Shown here: piece after piece, positions 1 to 6,465 of the stretch | Numbering within the stretch: position 1 is the first letter of the stretch | How the letters are laid out: every line of letters starts with the position of its first letter | DNA from: an uncultured bacterium | Lineage (GTDB): Bacteria; Patescibacteriota; Minisyncoccia; Phycocordibacterales; PALSA-1337 | DNA: 8,244 nt | Assembly (NCBI GenBank): GCA_903876465.1 | Contig: CAIRAF010000014.1 | Location: forward strand, 1-8,244 | Direction: 5' to 3' | Notes under the pieces: model-generated | The model's input: only the letters and a program-made list of their open reading frames with translations | Databases searched by the model: none | Told to the model about the DNA's origin: nothing | Made by a program: the position numbers and the translations under genes

Positions 1-41
1 ACACCGTGGATTATAAAGCTGCCGAGCGCTTTTGATTTTGA
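1..41 (-). other. Non-16S sequence interrupting the 16S gene (possible intron or insertion start)
   Basis: After GTCTTGTAC the minus strand should continue with ACACCGCCCGTC, one of the most conserved stretches of rRNA. Instead it reads TCAAAATCAAAAGCGC and continues with unrelated bases to the window edge. Many CPR 16S genes are known to carry introns or other insertions, so this could be the 5' end of one inserted at about E. coli 1395/1396, in the decoding-centre strand next to helix 28. I cannot identify the class: no group I core or group II GUGYG start is visible in 41 nt. A chimeric contig end is a serious alternative, because contigs often break in rRNA genes. Confidence 0.55.
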
Positions 42-1479
<1,438 letters not shown>

Positions 1480-1679
1480 AAGTGAACGGAACAAAATAAA
1501 AAACACTATTACATGTTCATGATCTTGAAATTCAAATTACGTTGGTAGGATTCTAACTCAAAAATATTCATACTATTTGCTGTTGTATGATTGTTATATT
1601 TGGAATTATTGTTCAAAAAATAGATTTCGAACTTACACTATCTTCTACGCTCCGATAAGAGCAATAGAAGACATTTACG

Positions 1680-1706
1680 TCCTACAGAGTGGAAAATTCT
1701 GTAGGA
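1680..1706. repeat. 9-bp inverted repeat in the 16S leader
   Basis: TCCTACAGA (1680-1688) and TCTGTAGGA (1698-1706) are perfect inverted copies around a 9-nt loop. It lies about 200 nt upstream of the mature 16S 5' end, between the candidate rRNA promoter and the gene. It could be a leader hairpin for processing or antitermination, or a terminator-like stem, but there is no U-tract on either strand. Confidence 0.45.
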
Positions 1707-1764
1707 TACGTTCTCAATATTTCGTTTTAAATGTTCAAAGCCTGTATTTCAAGGCGTGGGGTAC

Positions 1765-1792
1765 ATATTACAGGAAGATAAATAGAAGTCAA
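1765..1792 (-). promoter_or_regulatory. Candidate 16S rRNA promoter
   Basis: On the minus strand TTGACT (1792-1787) and TAATAT (1770-1765) are separated by 16 nt, which gives a start near 1758 and a leader of about 280 nt. The -35 matches 5 of 6 consensus bases and the -10 matches 4 of 6. Other weak pairs exist nearby, so this is the best candidate only. Confidence 0.35.
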
Positions 1793-1863
1793 GCCTTTTT
1801 AAGCCATATTTTAATAATATATAAATGAGGCAAAATAAGGGGATAATTATCTTATTTAATGCA

Positions 1864-1892
1864 TTGACAGATAAGTAGAACAAGCGTACTAT
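1864..1892 (+). promoter_or_regulatory. Strong sigma70-type promoter for the 107-aa gene
   Basis: A perfect TTGACA (1864-1869), a 17-nt spacer and TACTAT (1887-1892, 5 of 6). The predicted start is near 1899, leaving a leader of about 60 nt before the ATG at 1961. Confidence 0.7.
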
Positions 1893-1960
1893 TTCGCATG
1901 AACTGTGTTCGTAACGCAGGGCCCTTTAACAAGAGAAACATTCAACACTTGGAGTCATAA

Positions 1961-2284
1961 ATGAAAAAAACAACAGTGCCGGATCAATTGATGGAGCTAC
2001 TGGATGTACCCATCATGGTTGCTGCCGCTAACTTACGCAAAGGACGCAATCAAAGCAAGATGTGCAAATATACGATCCCCATCGGATCGACAGACATCAC
2101 CATGATCGTCCGTCGACCGCCGCTCTCAGACTGCCTCAATAAGAGCCTCGTCTTTGAGATCACGATCTGGGTCAAAAGATTCGTCCACGGTGTCCATCGC
2201 AGACTCATGCGAATCACTGACGTTTACCAAATTGAGCGGGTCTTCCCCACTATGCCACTTTTACTCGGCCTCCCTCGGTGTTAA
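1961..2284 (+). CDS. Unknown 107-aa protein
   Basis: I do not recognise this protein. It starts MKKTTVPDQLMELLDVPI, is basic and hydrophobic, and has no predicted signal peptide or known motif. Support for a real gene comes from its setting: a strong promoter at 1864-1892, an SD-like TTGGAG about 7 nt before the ATG, and an intrinsic terminator 20 nt after the stop. The N-terminal half looks protein-like. The second half (rich in R, V, L, ending GLPRC) is less convincing, so a frameshift or a shorter true product is possible. It is a single-gene unit, with the same promoter-SD-terminator layout as the next gene. Unlike the minus-strand genes further right, it has a normal leader. Confidence 0.55.
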   Translation: MKKTTVPDQLMELLDVPIMVAAANLRKGRNQSKMCKYTIPIGSTDITMIVRRPPLSDCLNKSLVFEITIWVKRFVHGVHRRLMRITDVYQIERVFPTMPLLLGLPRC

Positions 2285-2302
2285 TTCACTACCCTTTTCT
2301 TT

Positions 2303-2334
2303 AGCCCCTGCATTCGTTTGCAGAGGGCTTTTTT
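2303..2334 (+). terminator. Intrinsic terminator
   Basis: AGCCCCTGCA (2303-2312) pairs with TGCAGAGGGCT (2319-2329) with one bulged A and a TTCGTT loop, followed by six Ts. It ends the 107-aa gene unit. Confidence 0.82.
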
Positions 2335-2364
2335 ATTTAATAAAAAGTAATGCACTTATAATCG

Positions 2365-2392
2365 TTGACAAATAGTGCTGATGCGCTATCGT
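2365..2392 (+). promoter_or_regulatory. Sigma70-type promoter for the 123-aa gene
   Basis: A perfect TTGACA (2365-2370), a 16-nt spacer and TATCGT (2387-2392, 4 of 6). The start would be near 2399, giving a leader of about 43 nt. The position directly after the preceding terminator supports an independent unit. Confidence 0.55.
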
Positions 2393-2441
2393 GGTATCTG
2401 GTCTTAGTACACAGTCAATTAAATACAACCAAAGGAAAATT

Positions 2442-2813
2442 ATGCCAGCTCGACTCCTTGTTCCGTCATTCAAACTTCCGACAAACCTCCATGGAATTGA
2501 AACCCTTGTGGCAACTCGACCCCTTCTACAGCAATTCGACCACAACCTACTCATCCAATCGTTCTACGAAATTGGCATTAGTGACCAGGACATCGGAAAA
2601 TACGTTGAGCTCATCCCTCAACCAGAACAGGTTGCAGCCAGTGGTCTGACCACGCTCAAAGTCATTGAAAAGCTGGTGATTGACCACCCTGTCCGGGGCA
2701 TCACATTGGCGGCTCTCCTCAATACCTATGCCAGGCTTTATGATCTGGAAATGGCTTCCCTGACTCCGGCGCCACCTTCACAACGTCGCGAAGTGGAATT
2801 CATCCACATGTAA
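2442..2813 (+). CDS. Unknown 123-aa soluble protein
   Basis: I do not recognise the family. An ATG at 2391 in the same frame would lie within the promoter. The ATG at 2442 has an AAAGGA site 5 nt upstream (2431-2436) and is preferred, giving 123 residues beginning MPARLLVPSFKLP. The predicted product is soluble and mostly helical, with no signal peptide or transmembrane segment. A central stretch (about 42-95) reads like helical repeats or a death-like or HTH-like bundle (ISDQDIGKYVELIP, then LTTLKVIEKLV, then GITLAALLNTYARL). The tail is proline-rich and charged. It has its own promoter and a strong terminator 17 nt after the stop, so it is probably well expressed alone. Confidence 0.72.
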   Translation: MPARLLVPSFKLPTNLHGIETLVATRPLLQQFDHNLLIQSFYEIGISDQDIGKYVELIPQPEQVAASGLTTLKVIEKLVIDHPVRGITLAALLNTYARLYDLEMASLTPAPPSQRREVEFIHM

Positions 2814-2830
2814 TCAATTTTCATTTTCGA

Positions 2831-2862
2831 AAGCCCGTTCCGCAGTTTGGAACGGGCTTTTT
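2831..2862 (+). terminator. Strong intrinsic terminator, possibly bidirectional
   Basis: AAGCCCGTTCC (2831-2841) and GGAACGGGCTT (2849-2859) form a perfect 11-bp stem with a 7-nt loop and a T-rich tail on the plus strand. It lies between converging genes and may also stop minus-strand transcripts from the SOUL gene, although the minus-strand tail (TTTCGAAAAT) is weaker. Confidence 0.9.
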
Positions 2863-2874
2863 ATTTAGGAGACA

Positions 2875-3510
2875 CTACTTCACTTTCACCAAAACCTCTT
2901 GCCTTCGCATCCAAGGAGGAGTCCACGGCGCATCATAGCCGGCATAAGCAACAACACCGAGTGTTTCAAGTCGATCCACACTTAAAGCCAAGATTAATTC
3001 TTTTTCAAATTTCTCGACACGATTATGAGTAGCTAACCATGAGAATTTTTTTACAGCATATTTTTCTTCAGGAATTTCAACAAGTTTTACACGAGAGTCT
3101 GTAGGTGTCGGCAAAGTTTCCAGAGTATATGAACGTGGCATGCCAAATGAAATGATGCGAGTACCATTATTATTTTCAATAGAATTTTTAGCAATGACTG
3201 GTGAAGTCATAGCAATCTTTTGAGAAGCATCTTCACGAGCAACCACTGGCGCTGTCATAGCTACACTTTGCTTCTTTATATTTCCTCCAAAAATATAACG
3301 AGCGACGATACGAAAACCGGTATTGAGAGCGGTGCGATAATCTCCTTCTACAGTTGTTTGAGCCACAATGTGTTTTGGATATAAGCGAATCTCATACCCC
3401 TTCTTCTTTTCCAAAATTTTATATTCTGCTTGCTCAACACTAGACGAGAAAGAACCCCAGAGAGTCCAGATTATGAGTAATACTAAAATTATTATAAGTG
3501 TAGTAAACAT
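2875..3510 (-). CDS. SOUL-family heme-binding-like protein, membrane anchored
   Basis: A 211-aa protein with one N-terminal hydrophobic segment (about residues 2-19) followed by a full SOUL domain (about 28-208). Family signatures visible include the opening GYEIRLYP, two copies of an IAMT(A/S)PV-type motif (VAMTAPV, then IAMTSPV), the ISFGMPRSYTLETLPTP stretch, and the closing APWTPPWMRRQEVLV. SOUL proteins bind heme or porphyrin in some members; the bacterial role is mostly unknown. The fold probably faces outside the cell, anchored by the N-terminal helix. The in-frame TTG at 3543 would give 222 aa, but the ATG at 3510 is preferred because a TACAAT -10 box ends 6 nt before it. It is downstream of, and separate from, the YgjP operon. 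Confidence 0.9.
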   Translation of the reverse strand: MFTTLIIILVLLIIWTLWGSFSSSVEQAEYKILEKKKGYEIRLYPKHIVAQTTVEGDYRTALNTGFRIVARYIFGGNIKKQSVAMTAPVVAREDASQKIAMTSPVIAKNSIENNNGTRIISFGMPRSYTLETLPTPTDSRVKLVEIPEEKYAVKKFSWLATHNRVEKFEKELILALSVDRLETLGVVAYAGYDAPWTPPWMRRQEVLVKVK

Positions 3511-3516
3511 AGATAA

Positions 3517-3522
3517 ATTGTA
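3517..3522 (-). promoter_or_regulatory. -10 box (TACAAT) of a probable leaderless SOUL transcript
   Basis: TACAAT on the minus strand (3522-3517), then six bases, then the ATG (3510). Transcription would begin at or next to the A of the ATG. The -35 is weak: TTGCAG at 3543-3538 with a short 15-nt spacer. Confidence 0.5.
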
Positions 3523-3572
3523 CCACAGAGAAAAGTCCTGCAAATAGATGACGGGTTTCTATTTAATTAATT

Positions 3573-3594
3573 ACACTTTAGTTAACTAAAGTGT
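3573..3594. promoter_or_regulatory. Perfect 22-bp palindrome, trp-operator-like core
   Basis: ACACTTTAGTT (3573-3583) is followed immediately by its exact reverse complement (3584-3594). The central ten bases, TAGTTAACTA, equal the core of the E. coli trp operator as I remember it. It lies 9 nt after the YgjP stop codon and about 65 nt upstream of the SOUL ATG. It could be an operator for the SOUL gene, perhaps for the TrpR-type protein encoded at 4761. It could also be a 9-bp-stem terminator for the YgjP operon, though no U-tract follows on the minus strand. Confidence 0.6.
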
Positions 3595-3603
3595 TCACAA
3601 TAG

Positions 3604-3996
3604 TCACTCCACCCTACCAACCTTTTTCAACTCACTTCGTAACTTTTTCCAATCAGGAATAGTCTCTGCCACCAGATCCCAGAAAGCCTTTGCATGATTA
3701 AATTCTTTTATATGACAAATCTCATGCACGATTATGTAGTCCTGCTGTGCGGGTGTCAGAAAAACCAATTTATAATTAAAATTCAAATTCCCTTTCTTTG
3801 AACAACTTCCCCATCGGCTTCGCTGATTGCGTATGGCAATTTTACCAACAGAGATTCCATGCTTTGAATTGTAATATTGCAAAAAATGTGAGACGCGCTT
3901 ATGGACCAAATGACGCGCGACTTCTTTATTTGCGAGGTACAACTTATGACTGCGAGTATGATAAATAGAACGACGTAAGCGAATAAAAAACTTCAT
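3604..3996 (-). CDS. YgjP-type zinc metallopeptidase (DUF45, WLM-like)
   Basis: A 130-aa protein with the family's core signatures. RWGSCS is at residues 61-66, followed by GNLNFNYKLVFLTP. The zinc site HEICH is at 91-95 and the third ligand is in the FNH motif (His101), followed by AFWDLV and PDWKKLR. Relatives such as E. coli YgjP are longer at the N-terminus (about 165 aa or more), so this is a short version that keeps the whole catalytic half. It is a predicted cytoplasmic metalloprotease of unknown substrate. Its ATG overlaps the stop of the preceding gene (TAATG), indicating translational coupling. It is the last gene of the GIY-YIG operon. Confidence 0.9.
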   Translation of the reverse strand: MKFFIRLRRSIYHTRSHKLYLANKEVARHLVHKRVSHFLQYYNSKHGISVGKIAIRNQRSRWGSCSKKGNLNFNYKLVFLTPAQQDYIIVHEICHIKEFNHAKAFWDLVAETIPDWKKLRSELKKVGRVE

Positions 3997-4355
3997 TATG
4001 ATCTTGCCGGCTCAACGGTGTTTTTAAATGAAAACTTAACACATAAGTTGATTGCCAATAATATTATAACTACTCCGGCACCATAAACTATGCGAGACAG
4101 TATATCTGTATAGTTGAGCAGACCAGTATGTGAAAGTAAATAATTCCAATCATGAATAACACCATCTCCTCCAAGGATGTGTATAAATTCTCCAAAAAAT
4201 AAAAAGATAAAATGACCCGCTTCATGGATGATTAGATCCACGTCATCGATAATATTCCAATTAGAAAAATTATGAAGTGGGTCACTAAGCATATACCAAA
4301 TGTAATATATGCTAAGCACTGCCGTTGTAATACCTTTCCATGGATCAATTTTCAT
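3996..4355 (-). CDS. Small membrane protein with HEAGH zinc-site motif, apparently shortened
   Basis: A 119-aa protein with hydrophobic segments near residues 8-23, 46-61 and 86-107. The motif DDVDLIIHEAGHFIF (HEAGH at 44-48) resembles intramembrane or membrane-associated metallopeptidases. Proteins of this type that I recall are about 170-190 aa: after FGEF..ILGG they have a long hydrophobic block, and near the end a conserved G-G/E-x-HDWNYLL. Here ILGG (60-63) runs straight into DGVIHDWNYLL (64-74), as if about 60 residues were deleted in frame between two Gly-rich points. It overlaps the GIY-YIG gene by ATGA and the YgjP gene by TAATG, so it is translated as part of that operon. Whether it is still catalytic is unknown. 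Confidence 0.75.
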   Translation of the reverse strand: MKIDPWKGITTAVLSIYYIWYMLSDPLHNFSNWNIIDDVDLIIHEAGHFIFLFFGEFIHILGGDGVIHDWNYLLSHTGLLNYTDILSRIVYGAGVVIILLAINLCVKFSFKNTVEPARS

Positions 4356-4627
4356 TCTTGGATTATATCAAGTTTCTCTTTCCTAGACAGCGCTTTCAAC
4401 TCACCTTCCTTCTTTCGAGCCAGTGAATATGTCCGGCACTTCTTACTCCATACCAGCACGACAGGTCGGCGAATTTTCGTGTAGTGAGCTCCGGACTTCA
4501 AATGATTGTGTTTATGTAGGCGATTTTCCATGTCATTGGTTGAGCCAACATAAAGTGAATCATCGACACATTTGAGGATGTAAACATAGTAGGCGCCTGG
4601 TCGCTCAACCACTGATTTCTTTTTCAT
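4352..4627 (-). CDS. GIY-YIG domain nuclease (UvrC/YhbQ-like, single domain)
   Basis: A 91-aa protein consisting of one GIY-YIG domain. YYVYILKC (13-20) is the GIY strand and LYVGST (25-30) the YIG strand. It continues with NRLHKHN (35-41) containing the conserved Arg36, then HYTKIRRPVVLVW, and a C-terminal ARKKEGELKALSRKEKL with the expected Glu. Such proteins are stand-alone DNA endonucleases of uncertain role, common in CPR genomes. A GTG 51 nt upstream is in frame, but the ATG at 4627 is preferred: a perfect TATAAT ends 6 nt before it, and domain homology begins just after it. It is the first gene of the three-gene operon and is divergent from the TrpR-type regulator. Confidence 0.92.
   Translation of the reverse strand: MKKKSVVERPGAYYVYILKCVDDSLYVGSTNDMENRLHKHNHLKSGAHYTKIRRPVVLVWSKKCRTYSLARKKEGELKALSRKEKLDIIQE
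4362..4367 (-). promoter_or_regulatory. Possible internal -10 (TATAAT) before the HEAGH gene
   Basis: TATAAT (4367-4362) lies exactly 6 nt before the ATG at 4355, the same geometry as the GIY-YIG and dinB starts. It is inside the 3' coding end of the GIY-YIG gene and has no clear -35, so coincidence with the Asp-Ile-Ile codons is possible. Confidence 0.3.
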
Positions 4628-4633
4628 TATGTA

Positions 4634-4639
4634 ATTATA
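4634..4639 (-). promoter_or_regulatory. -10 box (TATAAT) of a probable leaderless GIY-YIG operon transcript
   Basis: A perfect TATAAT (4639-4634), six bases (TACATA), then the ATG at 4627. No SD is present, and none could fit if transcription starts at the ATG. The -35 region is AT-rich without a clear TTGACA. Confidence 0.55.
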
Positions 4640-4691
4640 GTATAAAAAAATATTTCCATATAAAGGAGCCGGCGGCACTTGGGAAGTTGTA

Positions 4692-4711
4692 CACTACACT
4701 TAGGTGTAGTG
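4692..4711. promoter_or_regulatory. 20-bp operator-like palindrome at the TrpR-type regulator gene
   Basis: CACTACAC (4692-4699) and GTGTAGTG (4704-4711) form a perfect inverted repeat with a TTAG centre. It ends 11 nt before a perfect TATAAT and so covers the -35 region of that promoter, the place for a repressor. The nearest gene encodes a TrpR-family protein, so autoregulation is the simplest reading. The site lies in a divergent region and could also affect the GIY-YIG operon. Confidence 0.6.
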
Positions 4712-4722
4712 AGTATATTTGA

Positions 4723-4728
4723 TATAAT
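4723..4728 (+). promoter_or_regulatory. -10 box of the TrpR-type regulator promoter
   Basis: A perfect TATAAT; the predicted start is near 4735, giving a 26-nt leader without an SD. The -35 is poor (TTAGGT at 4700-4705, within the palindrome). A second -10-like CATAAT (4749-4754) ends exactly 6 nt before the ATG and could give a leaderless message. Confidence 0.5.
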
Positions 4729-4760
4729 ACACACCACATCAACATAATCATAATAACTTT

Positions 4761-5132
4761 ATGAAACCAAAAGAAAAATTTACTAATCCTATAACATACC
4801 ATTATAATGATGTCAGTATTTTGTATAACTGGAATACTCCACACGGACAAGATTTGGCAAGGGCATTTATGGTTGCTTCAAAAAAACCTGACCTCATGAA
4901 GATATTTCTTGATGACCTATTGTCAAAAAATGAACTTGAACAATGTGACTCCAGACTAAATACTGCCTATTTATTATGTCTTGGCACACCATATGATTTT
5001 ATACGAGAATTAACAGGACAAAGCTATACAACAATAGCCCGAATATCAAAAAAATTATGTCACAAAAACGGTGGCTACTACTCAGTCCTCCAGGAAATGT
5101 ATCCAACAGGTATACAATATCTTGATTTTTAA
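4761..5132 (+). CDS. TrpR/YerC-family transcriptional regulator
   Basis: A 123-aa protein. Residues about 45-112 resemble the TrpR/YerC helical domain: FLDDLLSKNELEQCDSRL, then LLCLGTPYDFIRELTG (75-86) and SYTTIARISKKL (88-99) as the helix-turn-helix. The closing GGYYSVL matches the place of the family's GNDAY-type end. The N-terminal 35 residues are extra. TrpR binds DNA as an intertwined dimer and senses tryptophan; YerC-type relatives have other or unknown ligands, so I give no gene symbol. The palindrome at 4692-4711 next to the promoter suggests self-repression. The gene is convergent with dinB, with only 14 nt between stop codons and no terminator visible there. Confidence 0.8.
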   Translation: MKPKEKFTNPITYHYNDVSILYNWNTPHGQDLARAFMVASKKPDLMKIFLDDLLSKNELEQCDSRLNTAYLLCLGTPYDFIRELTGQSYTTIARISKKLCHKNGGYYSVLQEMYPTGIQYLDF

Positions 5133-5146
5133 CACCATAAGTATAA

Positions 5147-6436
5147 CTACATAAACAACAAATTCCTATCGAGCTCATTAGCATCAGTTCCCATTCCCTC
5201 TTTCTTATCACGAATACGCGCCTTGTGAGTCGAAGCCAGATACACCACATTCCTACCAAATTTTTCCTCAAGCATATCTATTTGCTCGTGAATAATTTCA
5301 TACTTCTCACCTTTCTTTGTCGCTTCTGATTTCAAACCACCACCAAAGAGATCTCCTTGCAAATTAATGCTTTTTTTTGAAACAAGTCCATGAAGAGTCA
5401 CACCGACCGTGCGATATAGAACTTGCCTACGAAATACTTTATGAAAATGTTTCACAATAAGGTTAGTGATAATCTCTGGTGCATTGGTTGGTGTATCGAG
5501 TTTGAATTTAAAATTGTGATATTCAAACGATCTCGTCTTCAAGAAAATAGAAACTGTATTTGCCACTAGATCAAAATGACGTGCTTTGGCGCAAGCGTCC
5601 TCCACGTGTTTAGAAAATTGTGAAAGCAGAAAGACTTGGTCGTTACTGGCTGGATGAAATGAACGTGTCTTTTGAATAGAGTCAAAACTCGTCTTAGGGT
5701 TTGGGTCTATAGGCATAACTGACTTACCATTGAGCTCGAACCACAGGGCTTCATATGGTTTAGATAAATTATCATTAATCCAATCATGACTCTTGGAAGC
5801 AAAATCAAAGGCTGTCATCACTCCTTTCTTTTTAAGAAAAATAGTTGTTTGCGTACCAATTCCCCAAATCTTTCCAATAGGTGTTTCTTTGAGGAAAGTT
5901 GGCGCCGTATCAATCCCTATCATCGTAAAACCATTCGGCTTCTTCCACTTCGATGCAACCTTCGCCAATACTTTTGTTGGTGCCACGCCCACGGAAATTG
6001 AAAGTCCAAGCTCCTCTGTAATTTCGCGCTGAATACGCTGTGCAATTTGTTCGTATGACATCTTCAATGGTCTATCCAAACCAGTAAGATCCGCGAAACA
6101 TTCATCAATACTGTATTCCTCTACATCATCAGCGTATCTGCGCACGATGTTAAACATCATTTCTGAATAGTGGGCGTAACAAGCATAATCACCCGGTAAA
6201 ATAATTACCTGAGGAAATTGTTTCTTTAGTTGGAAAATTGGAAGTCCTCGAGTAATGCCGAGAGCCTTCGCCTCATAAGAAAGTGCCGAGACAATTCCAC
6301 GCTCTTCCCCAGTTACTACCGGCAAGCCACGTAGCTTTGGATTCTTGGCTACTTCACAGGCCACGAAAAAGGCATCACCATCCATATGCATGATTACTTT
6401 TGAAGTCAGACTTTTTTGCGAGGCTTGATTGGACAC
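5147..6436 (-). CDS. dinB: DNA polymerase IV-type Y-family translesion polymerase
   Basis: A 429-aa protein, a little longer than the usual 350-420. The palm motif MDGDAFF gives catalytic Asp19 and Asp21 and steric-gate Phe24. SIDECFADLTG (109-119) gives catalytic Asp111-Glu112. The family S.GVAPTKVLAKVASKWKKPNG block is at 148-169, the HhH thumb motif WGIGTQ at 191-196, and the little-finger domain runs from about 240 to 350. QGDLF (360-364) is a likely beta-clamp binding motif, inside the chain rather than at the C-terminus. It bypasses DNA lesions with low fidelity. Translation begins with GTG: the TATAAT ends 6 nt upstream, so the message is probably leaderless. A LexA-type box overlaps the promoter, implying SOS induction. 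No lexA or recA is in the window. Confidence 0.95.
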   Translation of the reverse strand: MSNQASQKSLTSKVIMHMDGDAFFVACEVAKNPKLRGLPVVTGEERGIVSALSYEAKALGITRGLPIFQLKKQFPQVIILPGDYACYAHYSEMMFNIVRRYADDVEEYSIDECFADLTGLDRPLKMSYEQIAQRIQREITEELGLSISVGVAPTKVLAKVASKWKKPNGFTMIGIDTAPTFLKETPIGKIWGIGTQTTIFLKKKGVMTAFDFASKSHDWINDNLSKPYEALWFELNGKSVMPIDPNPKTSFDSIQKTRSFHPASNDQVFLLSQFSKHVEDACAKARHFDLVANTVSIFLKTRSFEYHNFKFKLDTPTNAPEIITNLIVKHFHKVFRRQVLYRTVGVTLHGLVSKKSINLQGDLFGGGLKSEATKKGEKYEIIHEQIDMLEEKFGRNVVYLASTHKARIRDKKEGMGTDANELDRNLLFM

Positions 6437-6442
6437 TCTTAC

Positions 6443-6448
6443 ATTATA
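6443..6448 (-). promoter_or_regulatory. -10 box (TATAAT) of a probable leaderless dinB transcript
   Basis: A perfect TATAAT (6448-6443), six bases (GTAAGA), then GTG at 6436. The position of the LexA-type box directly upstream independently supports this promoter. A clear -35 is not visible. Confidence 0.65.
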
Positions 6449-6449
6449 G

Positions 6450-6465
6450 GTGAACTATCGTTCAC
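6450..6465. promoter_or_regulatory. LexA/SOS-type operator upstream of dinB
   Basis: GTGAAC-N4-GTTCAC is a perfect 6+6 inverted repeat, containing the GAAC-N4-GTTC core of the Gram-positive (DinR-type) SOS box. It lies one base upstream of the dinB -10, where a bound repressor would block RNA polymerase. dinB is a classic SOS gene, so site and gene support each other. The box also contains the TGA that would end the read-through RhuM-like frame. Confidence 0.7.

Larger units (their letters stand above)
1480..1960. other. AT-rich intergenic region: 16S leader and two outward promoters
   Basis: There is no convincing gene in these 480 bases. An 83-codon frame on the plus strand (1577-1828) has biased composition (rich in Y, I, F, C), no SD-like site and no recognisable motif, so it was not called. 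The stretch holds the presumed 16S leader, a hairpin (1680-1706), a candidate minus-strand rRNA promoter (1765-1792), a strong plus-strand promoter (1864-1892) and the plus-strand leader of the 107-aa gene. That leader contains a 7-bp stem, CTGTGTT (1903-1909) with AACGCAG (1913-1919). Confidence 0.7.

Noticed and set aside
1..41. Naming the interrupting sequence a group I or group II intron
   Set aside because: Only 41 nt are visible, the group II start GUGYG is absent and no internal guide sequence pairing with the upstream exon is clear.
1577..1828. 83-codon plus-strand frame in the rRNA upstream spacer
   Set aside because: AT-driven composition, no SD or promoter aligned with it, no motif, and it overlaps the 16S leader hairpin and candidate promoter on the other strand.
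2357..2362. TATAAT just upstream of the 2365 promoter
   Set aside because: No -35 at a usable distance; the TTGACA at 2365 gives a better promoter for the same gene.
2333..2554. Frames overlapping the 123-aa gene (2154-2375 and 2365-2649 plus, 2333-2554 minus)
   Set aside because: They overlap the terminator, promoter or the better supported 2442-2813 gene and read like shadows.
4272..5271. Frames 4272-4484 (+), 4635-4850 (-) and 4999-5271 (-)
   Set aside because: Each is antisense to a recognised gene (HEAGH/GIY-YIG, TrpR-type, TrpR-type/dinB) and shows no protein family features.
5786..6032. Two plus-strand frames inside dinB
   Set aside because: Antisense shadows of a gene with clear catalytic motifs.
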